DNA of 64,000 nt from Nocardioidaceae bacterium (GCA_009780515.1 WQZX01000007.1:1-64000); one strand, 5' to 3'; positions 8,856 through 17,405 are shown, counted from the stretch's first letter. Notes: a model not told the origin generated them from the sequence alone. Translations and numbers: made by a program.

Positions 8856-10129
8856 TCCGGGGCGGTCGGGTGCGACACGACGAGCGCGGAGCCGTCGCCG
8901 TTCTGGCGGCCCTGCTCAGCTCGGTCATGCTGATGGCCTCCGGCCTGGTCGTCGACCTCGGCATGGCCTGGTCGGAGCGGGCCCAGGCACAGAACGCCGC
9001 CGACGCCTCGGCGCTCGCCGCCGGCAACGCCCTGTACGCCGACGGCACCGGCACCCCCGACATCGACGGCGCCGTCGCCGCCGCCGAGTCGTACGCCGCC
9101 CGCAACTTCGGCGTCGCCACGGCCGCATGGACCTCGTGCACCGACACGGGCGCGCTGCCGTACGCCCCGACCACGCCGTGCGTCTCCTTCGACGACGCGA
9201 CCCGCCCCACGCAGGTGCGGGTCACGATCCCCGTCCGCGACGTCAGCTCGATCTTCGCCGGCCTGGTCGGCGTCCACACCTTCCGGATCGACGCCGGCGC
9301 CACCGCCGGACTGGACGCCGGTGCGGACGTCAAGTGCGCCCTGTGCGTCGTGGGAGGTGGCGAGCACACGATGTCCAACGGCCTCGCCACGATCGAGGGC
9401 AGCAGCGTGCACTTCAACGGCTACATCGATGGCAACGTCGATGTCCAGGCCACGGGCACGGACGCGCAGATCACCCTGGAGCAGAGCCCACAGAAGCCCA
9501 CGCCCACCTTCTCCCCCACGCCGATCGTCGACGGAGTGACGATGGCGGATCCGCTCGCGGGACGAGCCCTGCCCAGCGACTTCAGCGGCCTGCCGCACTT
9601 CGCGGACGGCACGAGCCCCTGCAACAACCCACCGGGCGTCTACGGATCCTTCTCCTTCCCGGGCGGCGCCTGCCCGCTGCAGAACGGTCTGTACGTGCTG
9701 ACCGGCGATTGGAAGCTCGGCAACAAGACCGTCCTCACCGGCTCGTCGGTCTCCCTCTATGCGACCTGCGGCACGTCGACAACGCCGCAGCCGTGCACGC
9801 CGGGCGCCTTGGGCGGCGAGTTCGACGGCAGCAACGGTACGACGACGCTCTCGGGCAGCGCGTCGCAGCTGCACGACATCGCGATCGCCTACGACCGCAA
9901 CGACGCCAGCGAGCTCCACCTCCAGGGCAACGCGGACTGCGCGGTGGCCGGGACCGTCTACGCGCTCTCGGCGCGGCTGTATCTCAACGGCAACTCCAGC
10001 TGCGCCTTCTCCGCCGGCGCCATCGTCATCGGCGACCTGTATCTCAACGGCGGGACCACGCTGGACCTGAAGAGTCCCGTGGAGGAGGACTGGACGCTGC
10101 CGCCGAGCAACCTCCACCTGACCCAGTGA
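8849..10129 (+). CDS. TadG-like protein with extended surface domain
   Basis: About 426 residues. The TadG-type N-terminus (DERGAVAVLAALLSSVMLMASGLVVDLG) with one membrane helix is followed by QNAADASALAAGNALY, typical of TadG/DUF2134-like proteins. The C-terminal ~250 residues are rich in Gly/Ser/Thr/Asn, with repeated LYLNG(N/G) strands that suggest a beta-rich surface domain. The start is uncertain: GTG 8849 (chosen; overlaps tadE), GTG 8846 or GTG 8870. The gene converges on DUF2469 with only three bases between the stops. Confidence 0.72.
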   Translation: MLIRGGRVRHDERGAVAVLAALLSSVMLMASGLVVDLGMAWSERAQAQNAADASALAAGNALYADGTGTPDIDGAVAAAESYAARNFGVATAAWTSCTDTGALPYAPTTPCVSFDDATRPTQVRVTIPVRDVSSIFAGLVGVHTFRIDAGATAGLDAGADVKCALCVVGGGEHTMSNGLATIEGSSVHFNGYIDGNVDVQATGTDAQITLEQSPQKPTPTFSPTPIVDGVTMADPLAGRALPSDFSGLPHFADGTSPCNNPPGVYGSFSFPGGACPLQNGLYVLTGDWKLGNKTVLTGSSVSLYATCGTSTTPQPCTPGALGGEFDGSNGTTTLSGSASQLHDIAIAYDRNDASELHLQGNADCAVAGTVYALSARLYLNGNSSCAFSAGAIVIGDLYLNGGTTLDLKSPVEEDWTLPPSNLHLTQ

Positions 10130-10132
10130 GGA

Positions 10133-10441
10133 TCAGGCCTTGGGCGGCTCGAAGTCGGAGTTGGCGAGCTCCTCGACGTTGACGTCCTTGAACGTCAGCA
10201 CCTTGACGTTCTTGGCGAACCGGGCGGGGCGGTAGATGTCCCAGACCCAGGCGTCGTTGATGGTCACCTCGAAGAACACGTCGCCGCTCTCCGAGCGCGC
10301 CTTCACGTCGACGGAGTTGCAGAGGTAGAAGCGGCGGTCGGTCTCGACGACGTACTTGAAGATCCCGATGACGTCGCGATACTCGCGATAGAGGTTGAGC
10401 TCCTGCTCGGTCTCGTACTTCTCGAGGTCCTCGGCACTCAT
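10133..10441 (-). CDS. DUF2469 family protein
   Basis: 102 residues beginning [20 protein letters not shown]. It is highly conserved across actinobacteria and almost always sits beside rnhB. The acidic protein contains [16 protein letters not shown] and a Trp-rich WVWDIYRP core. No function is established. Its ATG overlaps the rnhB stop (ATGA), so it is co-translated with RNase HII. Confidence 0.9.
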   Translation of the reverse strand: MSAEDLEKYETEQELNLYREYRDVIGIFKYVVETDRRFYLCNSVDVKARSESGDVFFEVTINDAWVWDIYRPARFAKNVKVLTFKDVNVEELANSDFEPPKA

Positions 10442-11118
10442 GCGGGCGACTCTAGTGCGTGCACCCCAGGGAGCGACCACGACTTGCGGTGGTACGGCGA
10501 AGGGCCGTGCTCGGAGAGGGCCGCGATGTGCCCCGGCGCCGAGTAGCCCTTGTTCTCCGCCCAGCCGTACGCCGGGTGCTCGGTCGCGAGCCCGGCCATG
10601 ATCGTGTCGCGCGCGGTCTTGGCCAGGATGCTCGCCGCGGCCACGGCGGCGCAGCGCAGATCGGCCTTGATCATCGTGCGGACCGGCGGGATCGCCTCGA
10701 GCAGGTCCGGCGGCGCCAGCAGGCTGTCCTGGACCGGCGGCGAGAGGTAGTCGTGGTTGCCGTCGAGCAGGATCAGGTCGGGGGCCACGGCCAGCTGGAC
10801 CAGCGCCCGGTGGCCGGCCAGCCGCATGGCGGCGATGATCCCCAGCGCATCGATCTCCTCGGGGCTCGCGTGCCCGACGCCGTACGACGACGCCCACCGC
10901 TGGATGCGCGGCGCCAGCCGGTGGCGGACCTCGGGGCTGAGCAGCTTGCTGTCGCGCACCCCCTGCGGCGCCGTACGGGTGGTGGGGCCGACGGTCACCA
11001 TCGCGACCGTGACCGGGCCGCACAGCGCGCCGCGGCCGACCTCGTCGACGCCGGCCACGAGGGCATGGCCCTCGCGCAGCAGCTGGCGCTCGATGCGGAG
11101 GCTGGGTGGGGTGCTCAT
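10438..11118 (-). CDS. rnhB: Ribonuclease HII
   Basis: 226 residues. RNase HII cleaves the RNA strand of RNA/DNA hybrids and removes single ribonucleotides from DNA. The active-site motif DEVGRG is at 25-30; the later acidic residues lie in LLDGNHDYL and MIKADLRC, and [10 protein letters not shown] and [12 protein letters not shown] are further family motifs. The ATG at 11118 lies 18 bases after the lepB stop, so the lepB-lepB-rnhB-DUF2469 genes run as one direction-matched series. Confidence 0.95.
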   Translation of the reverse strand: MSTPPSLRIERQLLREGHALVAGVDEVGRGALCGPVTVAMVTVGPTTRTAPQGVRDSKLLSPEVRHRLAPRIQRWASSYGVGHASPEEIDALGIIAAMRLAGHRALVQLAVAPDLILLDGNHDYLSPPVQDSLLAPPDLLEAIPPVRTMIKADLRCAAVAAASILAKTARDTIMAGLATEHPAYGWAENKGYSAPGHIAALSEHGPSPYHRKSWSLPGVHALESPA

Positions 11119-11136
11119 GAGGTGCTCACGACGCGA

Positions 11137-11952
11137 TCACGGCTTGTCGGGGATGCCCTGGAACGACTTCGGGCGGGTGATCCAGGTCCACCGCGACTTC
11201 GGCCAGACCAGCGAGAACACCTTGCCGACGACGAGGTCCTCGGGCACCCAGGGGCTCTCGGTGCACGGATCCTGACCGGGCCGGCACAGGTGCACGCGCG
11301 AGTCGGCCGACTCGCTGCGGTTGTCGCCGAGCACGAACAGCTTGCCCGCGGGGACGGGGCCGATGGTCCAGTCACAGGGCGCGGCGAGCTTGGTCCCGGG
11401 CTTGGTGACCGACTCCGAGAGCGGCGCGTCGCACTCCCCCGGGCCGGGATCCTTGTCGAGGAAGCTGCTCTCGTCGATGGCCTTGCCGTTGACCTCGATC
11501 TGGCCCTTGGTGTTGCAGCAGTGCACGACGTCGCCGGGCGTGCCGATGACGCGCTTCACGAGGTGACCGCCGGTCGGGTAGAGGCCGACCTTGGCGAGCA
11601 GGCTCGCGAAGCCGGTGGGGCCCTGGTCCTCGTCCGGCGTCAGCCAGCCACCCGGGTCGGAGAAGACGATGACGTCGCCGGGCTTCGGGCTGCCGCCGAA
11701 CCAGTAGGAGATCTTCTGGACCAGGATCCGGTCGTTCTGGACCAGCCCGGGGTTCATCGAGGGCGACGGGATGTAGAACGCCTGCAGGAAGAACGCCTTG
11801 ATCACGATCGCCAGCACCAGCGCGATCACCAGGAGCAGGCCGGTCTCCTGCCAGATCGGCATGTGCCTCCGGCTGCGCGGACGAGGACGGTCCTCGTCGA
11901 CCCCGTCGACCTCGTCGCTGGCCGGCTCCACGGAGGCGTCGTCGCTCGTCAC
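11137..11952 (-). CDS. lepB: Signal peptidase I (copy 1)
   Basis: 271 residues with a GTG start. A cytoplasmic acidic/basic N-terminus precedes one membrane helix (~35-58). The serine/lysine dyad is S65 (PSPSM) and K133 (HLVKRVIGTPGD). The C-terminal box GDNRSESADSR is intact. It removes signal peptides from exported proteins at the outer face of the membrane. It is a tandem paralogue of the next gene and has its own leaderless-type promoter (11960-11965). Confidence 0.93.
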   Translation of the reverse strand: MTSDDASVEPASDEVDGVDEDRPRPRSRRHMPIWQETGLLLVIALVLAIVIKAFFLQAFYIPSPSMNPGLVQNDRILVQKISYWFGGSPKPGDVIVFSDPGGWLTPDEDQGPTGFASLLAKVGLYPTGGHLVKRVIGTPGDVVHCCNTKGQIEVNGKAIDESSFLDKDPGPGECDAPLSESVTKPGTKLAAPCDWTIGPVPAGKLFVLGDNRSESADSRVHLCRPGQDPCTESPWVPEDLVVGKVFSLVWPKSRWTWITRPKSFQGIPDKP

Positions 11953-11959
11953 AGCCCGA

Positions 11960-11965
11960 AGTCTA
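11960..11965 (-). promoter_or_regulatory. -10 box TAGACT, leaderless start of lepB copy 1
   Basis: On the minus strand TAGACT is followed by 7 bases and then the GTG start codon. This spacing would place transcription initiation at or next to the GTG. The lepB copy 2 gene has the identical hexamer at the identical spacing. Confidence 0.6.
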
Positions 11966-11975
11966 GGAGGGGGTG

Positions 11976-12782
11976 CTACGAGCCCTTGGGGGCCGGTACG
12001 CCGTCGAACGCGCCGCCGCCGCGGCCGATCCACGACCACCGCGACTTCGGCCAGACCAGCGAGAACACCTTGCCGACGACCAGGCTCTCGTCCACCCACG
12101 GGCTCTGCGTGCAGTGGGTCTCTCCCGGAGCGCACATGTGGGCCCGCGAGTCGGCCGAGTCGGTGCGGTTGTCGCCGAGCACGAACAGCTTGCCCGCCGG
12201 CACCGGGCCGACCGTCCAGTCGCAGAGCCCCGCGAGCTTGGTGCCGGGCTTCGGGTGGACCTGCAGCATCGCGTCGCACTGCGCCTGCTTCGCGCCGTCG
12301 CTGAGGAAGCCGTCCTCGTCGATCGCCTTGCCGTTGACCTCGATCTGGCCCTTGGTGTTGCAGCAGTGGATCACGTCGCCTGGCGTGCCGATGACGCGCT
12401 TCACGAGGTGCCCGCCCGACGGGTAGAGGCCGACCTTGGCCAGCAGGCTCGCGAAGCCGGACGGCGCCGCGTCCTCCTCGGCGTCCAGCCAGCCGCCCGG
12501 GTCGGAGAAGACGATCACGTCGCCGCGCTGGGGGCTGCCGCCGAACCAGTACGACGGCTTCTCGACCAGCACCCGGTCGTTCTGCTTCACGCCCGGGCCA
12601 CCCTGCAGCCCCGGCTCCATGGATGCGGACGGGATGTAGAACGCCTGCAGGAAGAACGCCTTGATGACGATCGCCAGGACCAGCGCGATCACCACCAGCA
12701 GGATCGTCTCCTGCCAGGCCCGCAGGTGCTTGCGGCGGGGCCGCTCCGGCTCGGACGCAGTCGGCTCCACCTCGTCGCTCAC
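11976..12782 (-). CDS. lepB: Signal peptidase I (copy 2)
   Basis: 268 residues with a GTG start. It has the same layout as copy 1: helix at ~25-48, S54 (PSASM), K128 (HLVKRVIGTPGD) and the GDNRTDSADSR box. Long stretches around the helix and catalytic core are nearly identical to copy 1, whereas the N-termini and the loop after the catalytic Ser differ. It is a tandem duplication with diverged ends. Different substrate preferences are possible but not shown. Confidence 0.93.
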   Translation of the reverse strand: MSDEVEPTASEPERPRRKHLRAWQETILLVVIALVLAIVIKAFFLQAFYIPSASMEPGLQGGPGVKQNDRVLVEKPSYWFGGSPQRGDVIVFSDPGGWLDAEEDAAPSGFASLLAKVGLYPSGGHLVKRVIGTPGDVIHCCNTKGQIEVNGKAIDEDGFLSDGAKQAQCDAMLQVHPKPGTKLAGLCDWTVGPVPAGKLFVLGDNRTDSADSRAHMCAPGETHCTQSPWVDESLVVGKVFSLVWPKSRWSWIGRGGGAFDGVPAPKGS

Positions 12783-12789
12783 GGGTCGC

Positions 12790-12795
12790 AGTCTA
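12790..12795 (-). promoter_or_regulatory. -10 box TAGACT, leaderless start of lepB copy 2
   Basis: TAGACT on the minus strand, 7 bases, then the GTG start codon. It is the same promoter element as in front of copy 1, indicating that the tandem duplication included the promoter. Confidence 0.6.
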
Positions 12796-12840
12796 GGAGG
12801 ACGGCCCTCGGCATCCGCGCGCGACGTACCGGAGATGCGA

Positions 12841-12872
12841 CGGTGCCCCGACCCAATCGGGTCGGGGCACCG
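12841..12872 (-). terminator. Strong hairpin terminator downstream of rplS
   Basis: A perfect 14-base stem, CGGTGCCCCGACCC (12841-12854) and its complement (12859-12872), with loop AATC. It lies 87 bases downstream of the rplS stop on the minus strand and before lepB copy 2. There is no U tract, as is common for actinobacterial terminators. Confidence 0.75.
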
Positions 12873-12885
12873 CGTTCGAGCGACT

Positions 12886-12967
12886 GAGGCTCACGCCTCA
12901 CATCTGGCGGATCGGACCTCGCTGGCGCTCGGCCGATCAAGGACGCCAGATCCGAGGCTCACGCCTC
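12886..12967. repeat. 14-base direct repeat plus interrupted hairpin at the rplS 3' end
   Basis: GAGGCTCACGCCTC occurs at 12886-12899 and again at 12954-12967, where it covers the rplS stop codon. Between them lies an interrupted inverted repeat: ATCTGGCG (12902-12909) pairs with CGCCAGAT (12944-12951), and GATCGG with CCGATC. It looks like duplication of the gene's terminal sequence around a hairpin. Confidence 0.6.
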
Positions 12968-13321
12968 GCGACGCTCCTTGATCTTGGCCTTCTTGCCGGT
13001 GAGGTTGCGCAGGTAGTAGAGCTTCGCCCGGCGGACGTCACCGCGGGTGACGACCTCGATCGACTCGAAGATGGGCGAGTGCAGCGGGAAGGTCCGCTCG
13101 ACGCCGACACCGAAGGAGACCTTGCGGACCGTGAAGGTCCGGCCGACACCGCTGCCGTGCACGCGGATGACGACGCCCTGGAAGACCTGGACGCGGGAGC
13201 GGGTGCCCTCGACGACCTTCACGTGCACCTTGACGGTGTCACCGGCGCGGAAGTCGGGGATGTCGCTGCGCTTGGCCGCGTTGCCGAGCTCGGCTACGAC
13301 GGACGGGGTCGGGATGCTCAT
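12959..13321 (-). CDS. rplS: 50S ribosomal protein L19
   Basis: 120 residues. It contains the L19 hallmarks [46 protein letters not shown] and [17 protein letters not shown]. It is a large-subunit protein at the subunit interface. It starts with ATG at 13321 after a GAGGAGACACC leader. The 166 bases upstream hold no gene and probably carry its promoter and leader. A strong terminator follows. Confidence 0.97.
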   Translation of the reverse strand: MSIPTPSVVAELGNAAKRSDIPDFRAGDTVKVHVKVVEGTRSRVQVFQGVVIRVHGSGVGRTFTVRKVSFGVGVERTFPLHSPIFESIEVVTRGDVRRAKLYYLRNLTGKKAKIKERREA

Positions 13322-13487
13322 GGTGTCTCCTCGCAGGTGCCACAGGTCAACCGCGGATGTCGGTGTTCAACGATTGGTGGCGGCTCGGACGACGATTCCC
13401 CTGTGGCAGAGGCGTCCGTACGCCGACGAAGAATCCTCCCACAGCGGCACCGCCGACCGGAAATCCCGATCGCAGCGGCCGAGCGCC

Positions 13488-14612
13488 TCAGGCCAACAGG
13501 TCGCCGAGCGGACGCGCCGGCTGGTCCTGAAGGTGCGTGATGGTGCCGGGGTGCAGGCGTCCCTCGCCGAGGTAGGCGCGCAGCTGGGTCAGGGTGTACG
13601 GCCCGTGGTCGCGGCCCTGGATGGTCACGAACCAGACCGCGCTGTCGCCGGGCAGCACCGGCACCGGCGCGCCGGTCTCGACGTCGTCGGCAGTCACGCC
13701 GGCCGGGCCGGCCGGGGCGGGCGCGGCGGCCTGGTGGCGACCGGGGCGGGCTGCCCCGTCGACCACGACCGGCTCCTCGTCGGGCACCTCGCTCCTCGGC
13801 GCGACGGGACGGTCGCCCGACGGGCCGGCGGGTGCCGCGGGCGTGTCGGACTGCTGCTCGGGCGCGTCGGGGACGACGACGGTGGCCGGCAGGTCGGGAC
13901 CGGCGGCCGGCGGGGCGTAGTCCGGCCGACCCGCGGTCTGCGCGTCGGACGGCTCGGCCGCGCCGGCGGCGGCCGGCTCCGCACCGGGGGCGGGGGCAGC
14001 CGGGCCGGCCGGGGCCGGGGCGGCCGCTGCGCCTGGGGCGAATGCGCCGTAGGAGCTGGCCGCCGGGCCGGCGGCGTACGGCGCCGAAGCCGCTGTCTCG
14101 CCCGCGGGCCTGCCGGCACCGGTGAGCAGCACCAGCAGCCACAGCACGAACGGCACGGCGGCGCCGGGAAGCACCAGACCGCGCGCGAAATCGGCCCAGG
14201 CGGGGTTGATCGAGTCGCCGTCGACCCGCCAGATGATGCTGTCCCAGTAGTACTTGGCGATCTGGCCCCAGGTCTCGTGGGCCTCGGTCGGCAGGTTCGC
14301 CTTGACGATCACGATGGACACGATGAGCACGACGGCCACGACGAGCGCCGTGATGCCGCCGGCGTGGAGGCCGCCGCGGCGGGACAGCCCGATGAGGCCC
14401 CACAGGATCGCGAGGACGCCGAGGACGTGGGCGCCCAGGTTGAGGTAGGGGCTCCAGGTCCACCAGGTGGTGAAGTCGTGGGGCCAGCCGGCCTTGCTGT
14501 CGCTCCAGACGTCCGCCGCGACGGCCGCCGCGGCGACGACGCCCCAGACGATCAGCGCGATCGCGCACACGATCGCGAGCGGCCGCAGCCTCCGAGCACC
14601 TTGAGCCGACAC
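13488..14612 (-). CDS. Membrane protein with C-terminal GYF_2-like domain
   Basis: 374 residues. GTG 14612 is chosen because GGGGGAGAC precedes it. The first ~190 residues hold about four membrane helices (near 12-35, 60-80, 90-112 and 150-170). A Pro/Ala/Gly-rich low-complexity linker (~185-315) leads to a C-terminal WFVTIQGRDHGPYTLTQLRAYL segment resembling GYF_2/DUF4339, a small domain thought to bind proline-rich peptides. The role is unknown. It lies between rplS and trmD but has its own ribosome-binding site and is probably not needed for ribosome function. Confidence 0.7.
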   Translation of the reverse strand: MSAQGARRLRPLAIVCAIALIVWGVVAAAAVAADVWSDSKAGWPHDFTTWWTWSPYLNLGAHVLGVLAILWGLIGLSRRGGLHAGGITALVVAVVLIVSIVIVKANLPTEAHETWGQIAKYYWDSIIWRVDGDSINPAWADFARGLVLPGAAVPFVLWLLVLLTGAGRPAGETAASAPYAAGPAASSYGAFAPGAAAAPAPAGPAAPAPGAEPAAAGAAEPSDAQTAGRPDYAPPAAGPDLPATVVVPDAPEQQSDTPAAPAGPSGDRPVAPRSEVPDEEPVVVDGAARPGRHQAAAPAPAGPAGVTADDVETGAPVPVLPGDSAVWFVTIQGRDHGPYTLTQLRAYLGEGRLHPGTITHLQDQPARPLGDLLA

Positions 14613-14689
14613 GTCTCCCCCTCGATCACTAGCCGCCCGACCTTCGGGCAACGACCGAACGCTATCGATGTTATCGACCGTCCACGTGC

Positions 14690-15877
14690 TCAGCCACGCC
14701 GCGGTTTGGTGAGGACGATCGCGCCCGGCGGGGCCGGGAGCTCGACACGCGGGCGGAAGCCCGCCCGCTTGTACAGCCGGATGTTGCGCTCGCTGCGCAC
14801 CCCCGTGAACAGCACGTACGACGACGCGCCGGCCGGCGCCACGGCCTGGATGTGCGCGAGCAGCCGGCGCCCGAGGCCGGTGCCCTGCAGATCCGGCGCG
14901 ACCATCATCCGGCCGATGTCCCAGGCGGTCCCGTCCAGACGCCCCCGCACGGCCGCGACGAGGCGCCCGGCGCGGCGCACGACGTAGGTGTCCCACTCGG
15001 CGAGGGCGGTGCGCACGTCGTCGTACGACTCGTGGAGGGCGGGGATGGCGAGGCTGTCGTTGGCCAGCGCCTCCTGCGCCCAGCAGGCGCGCTGCAGGAC
15101 GAGCAGCTCGGCGGCGTCGGCAGGCACGGCGCGCACGATCTCGCCGCCGTCGTCGAGCACCGACGGCGCCAGCAGGTCGGGGCGGCGCTCGGCGGTACGG
15201 CGTACCGACTGGTCGTGGCGCCACGCCGCGATCCGGCCGTGGTCACCGGACAGCAGCACCTCGGGCACCTCCCGGCCCCGCCACTCGCGCGGCTTGGTGT
15301 AGACGGGGTGCTCTAGCAGGCCGGACTCCGAGTGCGACTCCTCGACGATCGACGCGGCGTTGCCCATGAAGCCGGGCAGCAGCCGCACGACGGCCTCGGT
15401 GATCGCCAGCGCCGCGACCTCTCCCCCGTTGAGGACGTAGTCGCCCAGGCTGATCTCGCGGACCTCCGCGATCTCACGGGCGTGGTCGATGACCCGCTGG
15501 TCGATGCCCTCGTAGCGGCCGCACGCGAAGACGATCCGCTCCCGGGTCGCCAGCTCCTCGGCGAGCCGCTGGGTCATCGGCTCGCCCGACGGGGTCGTGA
15601 AGACGACGGTCGCCCTTCGAGACGGCTGCTGCGCAACCTCCTCAGGCACCGGGCCGAGGAGCTCGTCGAAGGCCTCGCCGAACGGCTCCGGCTTCATCAC
15701 CATGCCGGCCCCGCCGCCGTACGGCGTGTCGTCGGTGGTGTGGTGGCGGTCGCGGGTCCACTGCCGCAGGTCGTGGACGTGGAGGTCGAGCAGACCCGAC
15801 TCTACGGCCTTGCCCGGCAGCGAGAGCCGCAGCGGGGCGAGGTAGTCGGGGAAGATCGTGAGGTAGTCGAGCCTCAC
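14690..15877 (-). CDS. trmD: tRNA (guanine37-N1)-methyltransferase TrmD fused to a GNAT acetyltransferase
   Basis: 395 residues; TrmD alone is usually ~230-270. Residues 1-235 form TrmD, which methylates G37 of tRNAs with [14 protein letters not shown] (57-67), RYEGIDQRV (121-129), [11 protein letters not shown] (143-153) and [10 protein letters not shown] (192-201) line the knotted site. Residues ~245-395 form a complete GNAT domain with the acetyl-CoA motif [10 protein letters not shown] (327-336) and [10 protein letters not shown] (365-374). Residues ~76-88 are extra relative to ordinary TrmD and coincide with a dispersed-repeat fragment. GTG 15877 overlaps the rimM stop (GTGA). Confidence 0.92.
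   Translation of the reverse strand: MRLDYLTIFPDYLAPLRLSLPGKAVESGLLDLHVHDLRQWTRDRHHTTDDTPYGGGAGMVMKPEPFGEAFDELLGPVPEEVAQQPSRRATVVFTTPSGEPMTQRLAEELATRERIVFACGRYEGIDQRVIDHAREIAEVREISLGDYVLNGGEVAALAITEAVVRLLPGFMGNAASIVEESHSESGLLEHPVYTKPREWRGREVPEVLLSGDHGRIAAWRHDQSVRRTAERRPDLLAPSVLDDGGEIVRAVPADAAELLVLQRACWAQEALANDSLAIPALHESYDDVRTALAEWDTYVVRRAGRLVAAVRGRLDGTAWDIGRMMVAPDLQGTGLGRRLLAHIQAVAPAGASSYVLFTGVRSERNIRLYKRAGFRPRVELPAPPGAIVLTKPRRG
15613..15650. repeat. Dispersed-repeat fragment inside trmD
   Basis: 38 bases, reading on the plus strand CCCTTCGAGACGGCTGCTGC and then GCAACCTCCTCAGGCACC. This resembles a short interspersed element I associate with Nocardioides-type genomes (CTTCGAGAC...CTCCTCAGG). 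It encodes in frame the TrmD insertion [13 protein letters not shown] between the LLGP and TVVFTTP blocks. The family assignment is from memory and needs a genome-wide count. Confidence 0.55.
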
Positions 15878-16428
15878 TCGCCCTCGTCCTCCTCGGGCAG
15901 CGGGCGAACCAGGCCGGGGCGGTCGGCGATGACCAGGCGGCCGCCGTCGAGGTCGACCTCCGGCACGAGCGCGGACACGAACGGCACCATCACGTCGCGC
16001 CGGTCGGTCGTGCGGATCTGCAGGATGTCCTGCGCGCCGTGGACCAGCCCGGTGACCTCGCCGAGGTGCACGCCCTCGGCGTCGTACGCCGCCAGGCCGA
16101 TCAGCTGGTGGTCGTAGAACTCCTCGGGGTCCTCGGGCCGCTCGGACTCGTCGATCTCGGCGCGCAGGACGACCCCGCGCGCGCCCTCGGCCGCAGTGCG
16201 GTCGGGCAGCTCGGCGAAGGTCGCCAGCAGCACACCCTGGTGCCAGCGGGTGCGCTCGACGGTCAGCGTGGCGGGGGCGAAGGCGGAGCCGCGGGGTGCC
16301 TGCGCGAGGAGCACCGACCCGTCGGCGTACCTCTTGTCGGGCTCGTCGGACCGGACGTCGACGGTCACCTCGCCCCGGATGCCGTGCGGCTTCCCGATCC
16401 GTCCGACGACGACCTCGATGGTGCTCAT
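15874..16428 (-). CDS. rimM: Ribosome maturation factor RimM
   Basis: 184 residues. RimM binds S19 and helps mature the 30S head. The N-terminal RimM barrel starts [25 protein letters not shown], and the C-terminal PRC-barrel contains [34 protein letters not shown] and [21 protein letters not shown] choose ATG 16428 (MSTIEVVVG); a TTG three codons upstream is possible. The ribosome-binding site is weak. An intrinsic terminator lies directly upstream, so rimM-trmD may depend on read-through from rpsP-khpA or on its own promoter. Confidence 0.93.
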   Translation of the reverse strand: MSTIEVVVGRIGKPHGIRGEVTVDVRSDEPDKRYADGSVLLAQAPRGSAFAPATLTVERTRWHQGVLLATFAELPDRTAAEGARGVVLRAEIDESERPEDPEEFYDHQLIGLAAYDAEGVHLGEVTGLVHGAQDILQIRTTDRRDVMVPFVSALVPEVDLDGGRLVIADRPGLVRPLPEEDEGE

Positions 16429-16441
16429 GGAGCGCAATCCT

Positions 16442-16483
16442 GCCGCAAAAATGCAGGAGCCCCGCCACCGGGGCGGGGCTCCT
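16442..16483 (-). terminator. Rho-independent terminator between khpA and rimM
   Basis: Minus strand: AGGAGCCCCGCC pairs with GGCGGGGCTCCT (16455-16466 and 16472-16483; 12-base stem, 5-base loop). It is followed after TGC by ATTTTTG, a real U tract, which is rare in this GC-rich window. It could end rpsP-khpA transcripts or act as an attenuator before rimM-trmD. Confidence 0.85.
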
Positions 16484-16495
16484 GATGAGGCTGGT

Positions 16496-16735
16496 TCAGC
16501 GGCGGTCGGTGTCGACGAAGTCGATCCGGGCGCCGTTGCGACCCGCGAGGGCCGAGATGACCGTGCGGAACGCGGTCGCGGTGCGGCCGCTGCGGCCGAT
16601 CACCTTGCCGAGGTCGTCGGGGTGGACCCGGACCTCGAGCACCGACCCGCGCCGCAGCTGCTTGTCGCGCACGACGACGTCGTCGGGGTGGTCGACCACC
16701 CCGCGGACGAGGTGCTCCAGCGCGTCGGCCAGCAT
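16496..16735 (-). CDS. khpA: KH-domain RNA-binding protein KhpA
   Basis: 79 residues. A single KH domain carries the GKVIGRSGRTATAFRTVI loop (GxxG motif) and the N-terminal ALEHLVRGVVDHPDDV typical of KhpA/YlqC. The family works with KhpB as a small RNA chaperone that influences cell division and elongation in Gram-positive bacteria. It lies four bases after the rpsP stop, the canonical rpsP-khpA-rimM-trmD order. Confidence 0.93.
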   Translation of the reverse strand: MLADALEHLVRGVVDHPDDVVVRDKQLRRGSVLEVRVHPDDLGKVIGRSGRTATAFRTVISALAGRNGARIDFVDTDRR

Positions 16736-16739
16736 CGGC

Positions 16740-17198
16740 TCAGGCCTCGGCGTCGGCGGCCGGGGTCTCCTCGGCCGGAGCCTCGGTCTCCTCCGCGGCG
16801 GCCTCGGCGGCGGGCTCGTCCTTCTTGACCGTCACGGCGGCCTTGGGGGCCTCGCCGTCGCCGGCCTTGAGAGCCTCGTTGAAGATCTCGAGCTTGTCGC
16901 GCTTGGCGTCCTTGACCTTGAGGGTGCCCTCGGCACCGTCGATGCCCTTGAACTTCTGCCAGTCGCCGGTGATCTCGAGGATGCGGGCGACGGCCTCGGA
17001 CGGCTGCGCGCCGACGCCGAGCCAGTACTGCGCCCGCTCGGAGACGACGTCGATGTACGACGGGTCCTCCTTGGGGTGGTACTTGCCGATCTCCTCGATC
17101 ACCTTGCCGTCGCGCTTCTTGCGGGAGTCGACGACGACGATGCGGTACTGCGGCACCCGGACCTTGCCCAGGCGCTTCAGGCGAATCTTGACGGCCAC
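16740..17198 (-). CDS. rpsP: 30S ribosomal protein S16
   Basis: 152 residues. The S16 core (1-~85) shows [39 protein letters not shown]. The C-terminal ~65 residues are an acidic Ala/Glu/Lys-rich tail, a usual actinobacterial extension of the ~80-residue bacterial core. It starts at GTG 17198, with AGGAGA about 11 bases upstream. It is the first gene of the rpsP-khpA-(terminator)-rimM-trmD series. The ~200 bases upstream separate it from a divergent gene and hold its promoter. Confidence 0.96.
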   Translation of the reverse strand: MAVKIRLKRLGKVRVPQYRIVVVDSRKKRDGKVIEEIGKYHPKEDPSYIDVVSERAQYWLGVGAQPSEAVARILEITGDWQKFKGIDGAEGTLKVKDAKRDKLEIFNEALKAGDGEAPKAAVTVKKDEPAAEAAAEETEAPAEETPAADAEA

Positions 17199-17392
17199 GT
17201 TTGTGGTGTCTCCTTGACGTGTGATTGTGGGTGAGGTGCTCGGACCAGGTGGGGAACACCGGCCTCGCGTCTCGATGGGCGCTGCACCGACGGGTTGAGA
17301 GGGTCCCGACGACACAGAACTCAGCCATCAAGTCTGCCAGACAGCCCCGCCCTGCCGAAATCCCGGGCGGCCGTCCACGACTGGTGGCGCAC

Positions 17393-17398
17393 TAGGTT
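17393..17398 (+). promoter_or_regulatory. -10 box TAGGTT, leaderless start of FUSC-like gene
   Basis: TAGGTT, 7 bases, then GTG at 17406. The spacing suggests transcription starts at the GTG itself. Confidence 0.5.
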
Positions 17399-17405
17399 GG
17401 GAGGC

